Shown piece by piece: positions 33,301 to 43,736 of a stretch of 64,000 nt of DNA (positions within the stretch are counted from its first letter, which is position 1; every line of letters starts with the position of its first letter). A model generated the notes under the pieces. That model made no database searches, had not been told where the DNA came from, and saw only the letters and a program-made list of their open reading frames with translations. The translations under genes and the position numbers were made by a program. The stretch comes from Aristolochia californica (lineage: Eukaryota > Streptophyta > Magnoliopsida > Piperales > Aristolochiaceae): the NCBI GenBank assembly GCA_029961685.1, contig JARWKL010000014.1:24711137-24775136 (forward strand), read 5' to 3'.

Positions 33301-36300
33301 AGTGTGTGGCTTAACTTACTTTGCGTGAAAAATAGGCTAGTAAAACTCTCTTTTAAGAAGAAACAACACCAAAATGAAGAGAAATAAGTTCTGCCAAAAA
33401 TGGGGTATCCTTTGCACGAATTTGAAGATGTTATAAGTAATTTACAAGGGCCTATTTATAGGCCAAAGAGAGATAAGCCCCTTATCCCTTATTAAAACCC
33501 TGAACTTAAACCAATGAGAAATTGCCACCAAAGCAAGGCAAATCTCAAAGTTATTCAAATTCAAACAAGGCATTTTCCACATGCCTAAAATTTGTCAAAA
33601 TCCAATCCAAATTCGTCTAGATAGGCCCCCAAACTTAAATTTTGAATTTTGGACCCAACAGCCAGCCAGCCAGCAGCCACAACCAGCTGCCGGCTGCTGC
33701 CAGTGCATGCATGGCCCTGCCTGCATGCGCACTGTATCGTGCCATGCATCCACATACGCCTGCGCACCAACGTGCCCTGTCACGTGCCCGCACATGCGGC
33801 TGCTCACCTGCACGCACGGACCTGGGCTGCAGCTGCTGCCTGCTGCCTGCGCATGCCCCTGTACACCAACTGCTGCAGCCTTGGCTGTTTTGCACCAGTT
33901 TGTGTTTTTAGGCCCTATAAGGGTGCTATTGCAGCCAGATGGGCTTTTGGATGACTTGGGACGGCCATAACTCCTAGAAAACACCATTTTGACGCCATTG
34001 CCAGTCCTCTATATTTTGGCCGCCCGACCTTCGAATTCGTCGAAATCGGTTGTGTCAACTGTGTCGTGTCTGTCTACGGTTGTGTTGCCCATGTCACATC
34101 TTCCCACGTATCATTCTCCCACAGCAATAATACAGACGTCCTCGTCGCACTACTCTTCTTAGAGACCAAGAAGAAACTCTTATCAAATCAATGTGCTCCC
34201 TCGATTGTTCGGCAGAACGCAAGTCAAATGGGCTCCTCCCAAACTTGCTCGAAAATGTGTCAAAGTAACTCGAAGGTCTGTTGTCCCGTCGCAAATGCCT
34301 CCTCCGCCGCATACTTGTTCGGCACAAACACGAATGTGCTAAAGCCGGAAAACCAATCTGTTGGTTCCCCCTCTAGTTCTTCTGACACACCTTCGGATTT
34401 TTTTTTGAAATAAGGTGTGAATATATATTGCAAGATGAAGAAAGTATACATACCTAGTTAAGAAGGCCTTCCTCCACAACAAGTTGTTGGAGGGAAACGC
34501 CTTGTTTAGCCTGATTATTTGCTAAATGATTAGCAGATCTAGGAATATAATTCCATTTATAATGTATTTGGGTAACTAAAGTACAAATATCCTCAAATAA
34601 TTCTCAATGCTGCCAAGGAGGTTTCGAAGAATTCATACACCAATTGATAACAACTTTTGAATCGCCTTCAACACAGAGAGGACCCTCCATCTTTTTGCTT
34701 GAAGAGTTTTAGCCCATTGTACAGCCCCCGTGTGACTCAGCACTACTTGAATTAGATATACCAATCGGTCCAGCATATGATAAAAGAAGATTCCCTTTCT
34801 CGTCATGAATGACTCCACCAAATCCAGTTGGCCCAGGGCAACCAAACGCACTTCCATCAAAGTTTAATTTGAAGTGTCCCAATGGGGGTGGAGACCAAAT
34901 TGTCATAGGAGGAGGCCGCGACGGGAAAGACATTTCCGCAATGAGACACCAGTTTCCACGCAAATTTGATCCTTTGAAGTTCTGAAATTCCTTCCAGATG
35001 AGGACCCAAGAGGACACTTGCCCAATGATTCTATTGCACAAAATTTTCCAGGGAAGAGATTTTCTATTAAATTTTTTGTTGTTTCTCTCATTCCATAGAC
35101 TCCAAACAATGTAACCCACACAGCAAGAGATTAATATCACCTTCGGATTAAAGCGGATTTGTGCCAAAGTTAATATTTTGGTACTTTGATCGCCCTCGAT
35201 CATGTTTGAAACCTCCCTCCATAAAGGTAAATTCTTTGGAAAATCTTCCGACATAAAGTCCTTTAAGACTTCCTCCTCTCCAATCGACATAGATCGACCT
35301 TCAATGCATTGATAGTCCACCTGCCAGAGAAACAAGAAGATTAGACTCTCCGCCCTTCAGACCATTCTTAAGTTGGAGGGTTGAAAGCATAGCCGTTTTT
35401 CCCTTTACAAAGTCCCCTACACCGAAAATTACACAAGGTCCACCCTCATCCATAATCCCTATCATTCCCATATAGGATATTACAAAGGTCTTGCTTTTAC
35501 AAAGGAAATCATGTTAAGTTGTGGAGCCTAATTAACGCCCTACGCTGAGCTGATCGAGGATCGACCTGCGCAATCACATCGCCATCCGCCCCCACCTGGT
35601 CCACGATATATTAACTGTTATTTCTTTAAGGGCAGTTTGGGAATTTTACTCTTGTATCGCGGTTGCACTAATTTTCTCTTTAAATTAGGGGGTGCCGCTA
35701 TTAAGGTTTGATCATCATAAGCCGAGGAGCATCTCGAGTTGCAACCCGAGAGGTCAGAGAGAAATACCTATAAGTGTGCGATTTCTCTTGTAAACTATTT
35801 CATCTTCATAGTGGATTACTACAATGGCGGAAGACAGGACGTAGTCTCACTTTGAGATGAACCTGTATAAATCTTGTTGTACTTTTTTCGTGCTTGATTT
35901 TCCTTTCTTTCGCGATTATTATTATTGTTCTCGTTAGTTTGGAATTATGGCGTTTAATTCCTAACAAATCCACCCCAAATATTACACTAAAATAGTTCAA
36001 AGGAGCTTCAACAAAATTCAAAAATCCAACCCACTTCCCAACGACAACACGAACATGCTTGGCCACCCCAAGCACGGCTTTGGCTTTGGAATTGACAAAC
36101 TTTTTTCGACTATCCGCCACTTCCCACCTTAAGCGTAATTGTCTTGCTTCCTCTTCCGAGATGAAGTTGTAGGTTGTTGCCGAATCAATAAGAGCCTTCG
36201 CTTTGCCATCATTTAGCAACACATCAAGAAAAATCAGTTGAGGCTTTATGGATTTCTCGACCATTGCTTGGATTGAGTTGAGCAACATAACTAACCAACT

Positions 36301-39300
36301 CGACATCCTTCAACGTCATGATCGTCACTCGATTGCCTAACTTCGTGTCCACTTTGATAGCATTGAATAGATTCTTTTTATTTGTACAATCCTTCACAAA
36401 GTGATCACCCTCACAAAGAAAATAAGTAATCTTTCGATTTTTAGGATTACCTTACTCCTACTGGGTAAGGAACAAAGATGAAACTTGGCCAATGACCATG
36501 TCAAAGACCTGAGCAGCACTTTAGAATTTGCAGTAAAGCAGCAGCTACTATTTTCCTTCTAGAGACACCATGGAATGAGAGCAAAGCAGCAAGAGGAGGA
36601 TTTTTCCCAGCTTTGGGATATTAGCTCCCAACATCGTAAGGCAGGCGGAAATGAGGTCCATGGGAATGCATAAGTGGATGTCAATCCTGTTGAGCTAGGT
36701 GAACCAAACCCTCCAAGCAAACAGGCAATGAAGGAGAAGGTGGTTCACCCCCTCCACATCAGTGTTACACTAAGGGCAGAGGGGACATGGTGTGGGATTA
36801 CCGCACTTCTGAAGATTATCAGCCATTAAAACTTTGTTGAGGCAGGCAGTCTAAGGAAGAATTTGGCTTTTGGTGGGCTGAAAGGCTCCAAATGATGGCA
36901 GCATCAATGGGGTTGGGAATATCCGTCCAACTGTTTAGATGTACATATGCTGAGGAGACCGAGAATATGCCACTTGGATCAGGAGTCCAGACCATCTTGT
37001 CCATAGAGCATGCTAGGATTTTTAGTGAGCCCAAGTCAGCAAGCAGGTCTCAAACATCAAGAGTCTCATCGTCATTAAGTCCGCGTTGGAAGTGGAGGTT
37101 CCAGCAGCCATTGGGGCCCCAAATCTCAGCAACGGTTGTTGCTCAATGTGAGGTGATATTCAGCAGCGAGTGATAAGAGGTTGCAAGGGGGTTATCTCTG
37201 CTCCACCAATCCGTCCAGAATTTTCTCACTTGGCAAAGTTTCCAAAAGCATAGAGATAGTTTGCATAAATTGTTTCTTTTATCTAAATGGAAGAATAGTA
37301 CACGGCAAAAAATGCTTAAGGAAAAAGACTCACGAATGTATTTTTTTTTTTTTTTTTTTTTTTTTGTGCATTCTGGAAAAAAGTTGCAAAAGCTATTTTA
37401 ACATTTTAACCAATTATTTGTGTGCTAAGAAGGGTAGAAAAGGAAGATAGAGACCTATAAGATTTATTCCTCATGAGATAATGAGGCACGTGAGAAGATG
37501 ATAAAAAATAAAAATAAAAACTTCCAAGTACAATGAATGTGAGCATAAGTCTGCTATAGATGATAGATGGCAAGATCATACAAAGCATCCTTTGCACAAT
37601 GTTGTTTTCTTTTTTAATCAAAGTGTTTATTATGATGAGAAAAAGAAGAATGAGGACAATATTTTGCCATATCAAATGGGATTTATTGAATATGTGGAGA
37701 AAATGGTACTTCACCATGATGTACAAGATAAAATTTGTAAACAATTGAGGGTATACACTAAAGCATTAGAATCTTCTGGGAAGCTAGGAGCAATTCGCTA
37801 GCAGAAAACAAAGTGTCCACATAAGTATAAACTAATGTTGAATAAATAATACTAGATTCCTTACTCTTTAACTTGTTATTTATATCATTCAAAAAAAAAA
37901 CTTGTTATTTATATAAAAATATTTCTACTACATCTGGTCAAATTTCTAGGAGTAAAACTTAGTGGTAAAATTTCTACACCACATGTGAGGTCCACTAACC
38001 CACATGAACATATATTCACCAAATCTCCTCTCAGCTTGTGTGGCCCATTTCCCGTGGTGCCTTTGGAAAGAAAGGAATTCTTGGAGATTCAATTGTATCT
38101 CGAACACGGTAGACAAAGTCATTTGCTACGCCACCGGCCTCATCACTACTTGGCAGCACATCAGAAAGGAATTTGACTAGTTAAGAATGTCCCCTTCTGC
38201 AACAACTGGGGTGCGGTTGCTCAGATGTCCGTTCTTGTCTCCACCGCCTGGTTACCTCAAACTCAATTTTGATGGGAGCACCATTGGCAACCCTAGAGCC
38301 GTGGGATTCAAAGGTGTGTTCTATGACTTAGAGAGCTCCCCCCTCATCTTCTATTTTGGACCTTTGGGTATTGTTGACTCCACTACTGCTGAGCTCTCCG
38401 CCTTCTTCATGGCCTTCCATCTACCACGATCATTTTAGTGGGCCCCTCATCGTGGAAGGTGACTCCAAAGTGGTAATTGGTTGATGCTCGTCTTCTTCAT
38501 ACTCCCCTAGCACCATTGGCACATATTTTTTCGCATTTTGGATCTTGTATCTTCTATTTCGTGTACTTTGTCTCATGTTCTAGATCAGCAAATTCTATTG
38601 CTAACTCTTGTGCAAAATTGGGTTCCTCTCTGCAATCTCTTCTTGTAAAGGGAGGTCTCCCTTTATGTAATTTTGATCCCCTTTTCTTTGCAATAAAGTC
38701 ATCACTTTTTCAAAAAAAAAAAAAAAAAATACAGTTCAAGCTTTTGTGTACCAAGTTGGGGTTACTAGATATTTATGACCCAATTTGAGGGATAATGTTG
38801 AGAGTTATATATGAGAGGCAATACTGTCATTAACGTTTATTAATAGATTGTCATTTCTGGGGTACATTAGTCAACTTGACTTAAAATTCATTATTTTGCA
38901 TTGAGTATTTTGTGGGTATTTTAGACATTACTAGTGTAATGTATACTTAAGATGATTAGATCAACTTTAACCCAGTTCTCTTCAAATCTAATTGAGATGT
39001 GGCAACTTCTCTCACATTGTGCAGCTTCTTCTTCTTCATTATTTGATTTGCTCAATTCTAAAAGAATCAAATTCAGATAAAAAGAATGTTTTTTGCATCA
39101 TTTACCTGCGGAGTTTGCATTTCCCAAAGTGTTTTCCTATCTAGTGTCCTGACTACGTAAGATTCACCGTTTGCCTGCAACATATAAAATAGAAGTGCAC
39201 CTGATTTACAAGAGAAATGTTATAAAAAGAATTATTTGAAATATTTTAGTGGAAAACCAAAATCTAACTGTTTTCTGAAAGGAATAAAAGGGGTATGTCC

Positions 39301-42300
39301 ATATAAGCATAGGTGCACTTAATTTTTACTTTAACCAACAATTTTGAATTGAATGGCATAAAAATTGATTTATTCATATCTGCATTATTCATTATCCCAT
39401 GCCTTCATATTAATGTTCATTTGAGATTGTTTCTTATTTTTATCAATTTTTTTATGATTACAACGGAAGTAATAGTAACATCCAAATATAATGAAGTAAA
39501 TGCAATTCTTGCAAATAGACTAATTTTTCTAAGAAAGTAAAAGTTGGGTGCAGCCAAAGTTGGCTAGACTTGAGAGTATAAAAAAAAGGGGTGCCCTACT
39601 ATGAATCTAAAAGACTAAATAGAAATATCAAATTTGCATGATTACTGCAGTTGCATGCAGTTCAGTCGACATACTTTTGGGGGCAGATACCATATATTGT
39701 CTTAAAGAGGGTTGCATGCTATGTGCAGAATGATATGGATCAATATCACATACCTCCTTGATTGTAGCTTTAACAGGAACACCCAGGACAGCAGCCCCAG
39801 TCTGCAAAGCATCCTTAAGAACCTAGGAAGAAAATATGGTTTAGACATTATAATAGTGAGCATGGATGCATTCTTCGTGTTCTCAGAAAGTACACTTAAA
39901 AGAAACACATATGTCAAACCATCCTCTAACACCAGTTTGTAACTATATTTGGAGAATCAATGTGTACTGGCTTGAAGCATCGTTCCCAAGGAAAGCCTAA
40001 CACTTTTAATCCACAAGTGAACATCAGGATTAACAAGTTTCATTTGTGCATTTTAACAAACAACTGATACAACACCTTGCTACTAAGTATGAGAAGTTGA
40101 TGCTTAAGAATTGGTAGAGACCTTTTTAATATCTTCAGACGTTACTAGAGGCCTTGCTGAATCATGGATGCAGACAAGTTTTGAGTCTCCATCAATTTCC
40201 TGCATTGGGTACAACATACTGTATCGTTATAGAGAACTGGTAAATTACATGAACATCTGAATTTCATGATAATGAACTCCAAAAATTCTCGTTCATGCAT
40301 AATAATCTGTTTGTTTATAATATAATAAACAAGAGAAAGATTACACTAAAAGGGGGCCTCCCGTAACAACCAGAGAAGGGAGGGAGGTCCCGTGTTTAAC
40401 CAGACCATGCATAATAATCTGTTGGAAATACACGGATGGCAAAGGTGGATGTCTATTATAAGTTCTTACGTTTAGAAAGTGGTCTTGTACAGCAGTCACA
40501 TAGTAGCAAGAAATCAGATTTTTAGCATATATTGTATTTTTTTTTAATGTTTTCCTTAAAGCCTAAGTCTGCTTATAAGTTAAAAGATTTAATTTAGACA
40601 GTCAAAGTATGTTAATTTTACAAATCCCATTTATTTTCTGTTCATAAGTGTCATACCACTCATCATATTGAAACTTCTACTAATGGAGCCTCTATCCAAG
40701 AATGGTTTCCTATTCTCCCTATTTTCTCTTATTGTTTGTTTCTTTTCACACCAAAAAAATTATGATATTGTCTTATCATGATCAAGTGAAAATGTTGTTT
40801 GCGGTATTAAAGTACCATATGGCATATATACAAGTAACTGAGAACATTCACTACTTTTTGTGTAGATTAAAATGGACTCATAATGTTGTGAATCCCACAT
40901 AGTGGCAAAAAGACTTGAAGGAGTAAGTAAGCGATAATATCAACAAGGATAGAGCTGAATAAAAGAGAACTCATGTAACCAACATATTTAGGACAAAACT
41001 AAGATAATAAGAATGATGAGACTCTAAAGTTATGGCAGGAAGAATGTACATTTAATTGTTTATGATCATCTTTTTCCAGTAGCTTGGCAGCAAACAGTAG
41101 CCAAAATTCAATACAATTTGCAGAAGCAAACACTTAGAACTCAAAGAATATATATACAAGTTAGAAAAGGTAACCAAAAAACAAGTTCTTAGTTCCACAA
41201 TATGAAAAATTCAGAAAAGCTTAAATAAGACCTGACATCATAGTAATATTTTCTGTGCACCTGAAATCCACTGAACACAGAATCTTGTCTCTCTTTCCCA
41301 GGCAGTGCAAATTTAAGTGCAACTGGAATTTCCTCACTTGTATCTGGGGACACAGAAAAGTGCAGTATAATGTAATGTAGCATATAGTGCAGAAGTCAAC
41401 TGGATAAAAACTTTATCTTTCTTCTAAGAGATACTTTTATTTTATTAAGATAAAGGACAAGGTACAAATTACAAGAGCAGAAAGTAAGAGTCGCCTAACA
41501 ACTAGAGATTATGGAATTTCCTTATATGCAAAAGAAATCCATGTCTTGGCTTCTTCCACATGATTCTAGGTGATACTAATGTTGAATTATATATTAAGGG
41601 TATTATGATCATTTCATTATGTATGTCTCTTAGGTTCAGAGAGTGTTATGTTCACTATCCCAAGTTGGGAGACCCTTCCAAAGTAAAAGCACAGAACATT
41701 TTAAGCACAAAAGAGTCACATTGTGCTCCTACTACAACTTCTATCACTCCCATACAATTAGCTTAAGACAAAGAACACATGGACAACCATAGATTGGTGA
41801 GACTTTGAAGCTGGCAAAAACAATTTTATGAAGTAAACTTTTAAGAATAGAAAAACATTAAATATAGAAACCATCTCTTTTTTTCTTTTTTCTTTTGGAA
41901 AATGATGTATATATTAAAAAATAGTTAAATAATTACGATAATAATAAAGAAACCCTCAAGATACTATTACTGCATCTCCCTAATTCTTTAGCCCCTCAAC
42001 CAATAAAAGACTACTTGTGGTGCACCACTAAGCCTCATCTAAGTATACCCAACCATCTCAAGCAATGTCTAACTAGATTGAAGAGGAATATTAGACAAAA
42101 TAAACTGTTAAAGTTCTGGGATATTTTGATAATTTACTGTAGTGCATTCTGTAAGTTCTAGTTAAGAAGATGAGAATTAGATGTGTTCACTGATGCTTTG
42201 ACAATGGTTTATTAATATGTTAACCTTTTTACTATGCAACTGCCAACTTTTTCTTCTCTAGCTAAAGAGAAAAATAGTAAAAGAATAACAGAGGGAGCTT

Positions 42301-43577
42301 ATCCTGAGCAGAAACATTCATACAGCAAAAACTGAATATAAGTGCCTACTTGTAACATTGCATCAAATGGGAAAGAGTAGGAGGTTTGCAAACCTTCAAA
42401 GACATCCTTGTAGGATGGATCACATACTACAACAATTTCTTTTACTTCAATCATCTGAGAGAAAGTGCGAAAACTGCACAACAACAGGGTCTAAATTAGC
42501 TTAGAGTGGTTGAGATAAAGAACAAAGAAATAGAAATAACCAAACAAAAGAATGGATGAAACTTTATTGGATACAATTGCTAACACTTACCTATACAATG
42601 CAATAGGTTTGCCCAGAAGTGGAAGATATTGTTTTGGCATATTTGCCTTTTGCACAAACAAACAAAATTATTATATATTAGTTCAAATATTGGAGTTCCA
42701 GGACTAGGGGTTTATAGCTGTTCCTATGTGTGTTTGTGTGTGCTATCCTATTCAATTAATTTGTTCAACCATAGTGCACTCTATATTGGTCAAGAAAGTG
42801 AAAAAAAGAACTTGTGTCCATACAGAATTTCAAGAAAGTTTAATTGAATATGGCACTAGGGGAGAGAGAAGCAAACACCGGTTTATGTCTGATTCATAAA
42901 CGAACAGTGACTCACGTTTTCTATTATCCTCATCATGAATGAATCAATATACTAATAAACGGATTCCAAAACAATTACTTATTTTCTTTTCATGAGAAGA
43001 ATAAAAGGACAGCATACCCCCATCCGTTTTCCCTTTCCTCCAGCCAATAGAACCACCGAAACACTTTTCTCTTTCACAGCTCCTAAATTCTACGGAAAAA
43101 AAAAAGAGGATATCAGAACTCCATTGTTTTTATCATTTCCAAATTCTTAGGTAACTGATTGGGAAATGTTCAGTGAAATTTCCATTTAACATATTGTTTT
43201 TTAATAATTTCAGGAAACATAGCAACCGACCTCATCACCTGCTCCCGTTTCCGCAGAGCACTCAATCTTTGTAAATGAAATCTTTCCTTTGGGAAAAAAC
43301 TTGACTCTTCGACCTAAACAAATCCAACAATAAGAAACGTATATACTAAAATAAATTGATTACAGAATGAACAGAAACATTGATCTATTTCTATTCCGTT
43401 GAAAAACGAAATTAACACGTTGCAGTATTTCTTACATAAAATTTGATGCTGAAAACGATGAACCGGCCAAAAAGAAGTGATTGAACTTCTTCGAATGGGG
43501 AGAGTATGTGCACATTTTGAAGGGAACTTTGAATTGATTGTAGGTGAAGAGAAGCAAACATCAAACCGAAGCGCCAT
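24328..43577 (-). CDS. ispD: 2-C-methyl-D-erythritol 4-phosphate cytidylyltransferase, plastid-targeted, 12 exons
   Basis: Third enzyme of the plastid MEP isoprenoid pathway: CTP plus MEP gives CDP-ME plus diphosphate. Exons, 5' to 3' on the minus strand: 43577-43436, 43313-43231, 43089-43018, 42646-42591, 42473-42394, 41343-41261, 40199-40122, 39822-39754, 39174-39106, 25026-24980, 24648-24558, 24384-24328. Phases agree throughout and give 308 aa with a single terminal TGA, close to plant IspD length. Residues 1 to about 70 look like a transit peptide. The catalytic core shows [11 protein letters not shown] (89-99), PKQY (103-106), [24 protein letters not shown] (D185), LDRKTLW, TDDVS and TNIKVTTPDDL (K290). 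R97, K104 and K290 match the essential Arg and Lys residues of the bacterial enzyme. All introns are GT-AG except intron 10, which appears to be GC-AG. Intron 9 (25027-39105) is packed with transposons. No disabling lesion is seen. Family assignment is firm; expression is inferred. Confidence 0.95.
25140..25425 (+). other. LTR-like end with plus-strand primer-binding site
   Basis: A T- and C-rich stretch leads to ACGTGGTATCAGAGCATATTC at about 25373-25393. The plus-strand TGGTATCAGAGC (25378-25389) is a good tRNA-Met primer site. It is probably the 5' LTR end of an older plus-strand element into which copia-2 inserted. The LTR start is not defined. Confidence 0.45.
25927..26238 (-). pseudogene. 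copia-2 RNase H C-terminal part
   Basis: A 103-aa piece with [20 protein letters not shown] and [20 protein letters not shown], then the purine tract and 3' LTR. Confidence 0.88.
26260..26775 (-). pseudogene. copia-2 RT end and RNase H start
   Basis: A 171-aa piece with [44 protein letters not shown] and [12 protein letters not shown]. The catalytic glutamate segment reads [13 protein letters not shown] upstream is split by the LINE. RNase H continues in 26238-25927. Confidence 0.88.
27030..27523 (-). mobile_element. Tandem array of a miniature LTR element (TRIM-B): LTR-int-LTR-int-LTR
   Basis: Three LTRs of exactly 118 bp (27030-27147, 27218-27335, 27406-27523) are separated by two 70-bp interiors (27148-27217, 27336-27405). 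Each LTR runs TGTTAA (variants CGTT, TGTG) to CTTAACA (last TTAATA). Each interior begins with a purine tract (minus strand) and ends with a primer-binding site, GATACCA in plus orientation. The flanks CACTT (27025-27029) and CACAT (27524-27528) are a target duplication with one mismatch. No coding capacity. Confidence 0.9.
27524..28010 (-). pseudogene. LINE RNase H, first part
   Basis: Pieces 28010-27801 and 27871-27563 carry [18 protein letters not shown] and [12 protein letters not shown], the plant LINE RNase H (RVT_3) domain. The miniature LTR array at 27030-27523 interrupts it; [12 protein letters not shown] follows at about 27029-26980. Confidence 0.85.
28014..28860 (-). pseudogene. 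LINE zf-RVT and linker region
   Basis: The piece 28860-28525 holds [20 protein letters not shown]; 28697-28014 holds [19 protein letters not shown] and [14 protein letters not shown], the zf-RVT signature. The two overlap in different frames. Confidence 0.85.
28832..29330 (-). pseudogene. LINE reverse transcriptase C-terminal part
   Basis: YADDTI is followed after a stop by the 137-aa piece 29245-28832 with [17 protein letters not shown] and [17 protein letters not shown], typical of plant L1-like RT. Confidence 0.88.
29925..30520 (-). pseudogene. copia-2 integrase C-terminal segments
   Basis: The 30520-30323 piece has [18 protein letters not shown] and [17 protein letters not shown], the end of the copia integrase core. 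The 30278-29925 piece has [14 protein letters not shown], the region after integrase. A frameshift lies between. Confidence 0.85.
30794..31123 (-). pseudogene. copia-2 Gag zinc knuckle region
   Basis: A 109-aa piece rich in Arg, Asn and Lys, carrying [14 protein letters not shown] (CX2CX4HX4C). Confidence 0.85.
31275..31520 (-). pseudogene. copia-2 Gag fragment
   Basis: An 81-aa piece with [19 protein letters not shown] and [11 protein letters not shown], typical of the UBN2-type copia Gag. Confidence 0.75.
32168..33257. other. Unassigned stretch with a plus-strand primer-binding-like site
   Basis: Near 32266-32280 the plus strand reads CACATGGTATTAGAGTAGG, an LTR end followed by a decayed tRNA-Met primer site. 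The rest shows no convincing coding domain. Open pieces are short and unrecognised. Confidence 0.4.
33258..34113 (-). mobile_element. Gypsy-like LTR, second copy
   Basis: Matches 21-816 in the same orientation; begins TGTCAC and ends TATCA, followed by a purine tract on the minus strand (GTGGGAGAA). It is therefore the 3' LTR of a minus-strand element whose interior lies to the right, now decayed. Open frames on both strands are products of its GC-rich centre. Confidence 0.7.
34400..35137 (-). mobile_element. 5'-truncated LINE insertion (LINE-2)
   Basis: A perfect 12-bp target duplication, CACCTTCGGATT, flanks it (34388-34399 and 35138-35149); a short T run (tail) is at 34400-34406. The minus strand encodes the end of the LINE protein: [17 protein letters not shown], then an RNase H start [17 protein letters not shown] and [19 protein letters not shown]. 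An open frame accidentally continues into host DNA to 35335. Confidence 0.88.
35512..35966 (+). mobile_element. Solo LTR of the copia-2 family
   Basis: TGTTAAGTTGTGGAGCC to TTCCTAACA, 455 bp, plus strand, with no adjoining interior. The flanks AATCA and AATCC are a 5-bp target duplication with one mismatch. It arose by LTR-LTR recombination. Confidence 0.85.
35967..36440 (-). pseudogene. Gypsy Gag zinc knuckle and protease remnant
   Basis: The minus strand near 36430-36390 encodes [16 protein letters not shown], a CCHC knuckle whose first Cys is Tyr. It is followed by a retropepsin-like segment, [20 protein letters not shown], where the usual DSGAT reads DSATT. The solo LTR cuts it at 35966. 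Probably the interior of the element whose LTR is at 33258-34113. Confidence 0.65.
36465..37170 (-). pseudogene. LINE fragment (LINE-3), zf-RVT region
   Basis: Minus-strand translation includes [19 protein letters not shown] and PTPCPLCP, the zf-RVT signature, across several frame breaks. There is no poly(A) end or target duplication that I can define. Confidence 0.65.
37339..37366. repeat. Poly(T) tract
   Basis: A T homopolymer of about 27 bases in ispD intron 9. It could be the tail of a minus-strand retroposon or a simple slippage tract. Confidence 0.8.
37535..37810 (+). pseudogene. hAT transposase fragment
   Basis: Plus-strand translation contains [20 protein letters not shown], then a VYY and an acidic segment, VQDKICKQL and SGKLGAIR. 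This is the conserved order in plant hAT transposases between the catalytic core and the dimerisation domain (RW..LHRPLH..YFLNP). It ends in a TAG. No terminal inverted repeats were identified. Confidence 0.7.
38170..38729 (+). mobile_element. LINE 3' end (LINE-4) with poly(A) tail, opposite strand to ispD
   Basis: The plus strand encodes the RNase H start [28 protein letters not shown] and, after a break, [10 protein letters not shown]; an A tract of about 18 closes it at 38712-38729. It is 5' truncated; the start is approximate. Confidence 0.8.
40312..40405 (-). mobile_element. 94-bp LINE 3'-end insertion in ispD intron 7
   Basis: A perfect 18-bp target duplication, CATGCATAATAATCTGTT, flanks it (40294-40311 and 40406-40423). 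The minus strand ends with a TTTAGTGTAATC-type LINE 3' UTR and an AT-rich tail. It is an extremely short 5'-truncated insertion. Confidence 0.75.
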
Positions 43578-43736
43578 TCAGTATTAAACTTTCTATTCTC
43601 CTACAAATAGAAATAGCTGTAACGCAATCGGTGGACTCTGGAGCCTGGAAGGAGGAAATTGCGGGCTCCAAAAATTTTGGATAATTATATACGCCCGGGC
43701 GGCCAATGGAGTCTCAAAGCTATGCAAAGACTGAAT

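Larger units (their letters stand above)
25027..39105 (-). other. Intron 9 of ispD, about 14.1 kb, filled with nested transposons
   Basis: The donor is GTAAAT after codon 244 (TPQ) and the acceptor is TTTGCAG before the next codon (VIKPD). Between them lie a copia element containing a LINE and a miniature LTR array, a gypsy LTR and protease remnant, two further minus-strand LINE fragments, a solo LTR, a hAT transposase fragment, and a plus-strand LINE end. The other ispD introns run from roughly 75 bp to about 1.1 kb, so this intron is the outlier. Confidence 0.9.

Noticed and set aside
33581..33990. Long overlapping open frames (up to 130 codons) on both strands
   Set aside because: They result from the GC-rich, repeat-containing centre of an LTR; frames differ between the two LTR copies.
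37406..37744. Minus-strand 112-codon hydrophobic frame
   Set aside because: It is antisense to the recognisable plus-strand hAT transposase fragment.
38779..39010. Possible solo LTR beginning TGTTGAGAG
   Set aside because: No second end, target duplication or matching copy could be shown.
41410..41540. Second LINE 3' end in an ispD intron
   Set aside because: The sequence looks like a LINE tail but no target duplication or domain could be defined.
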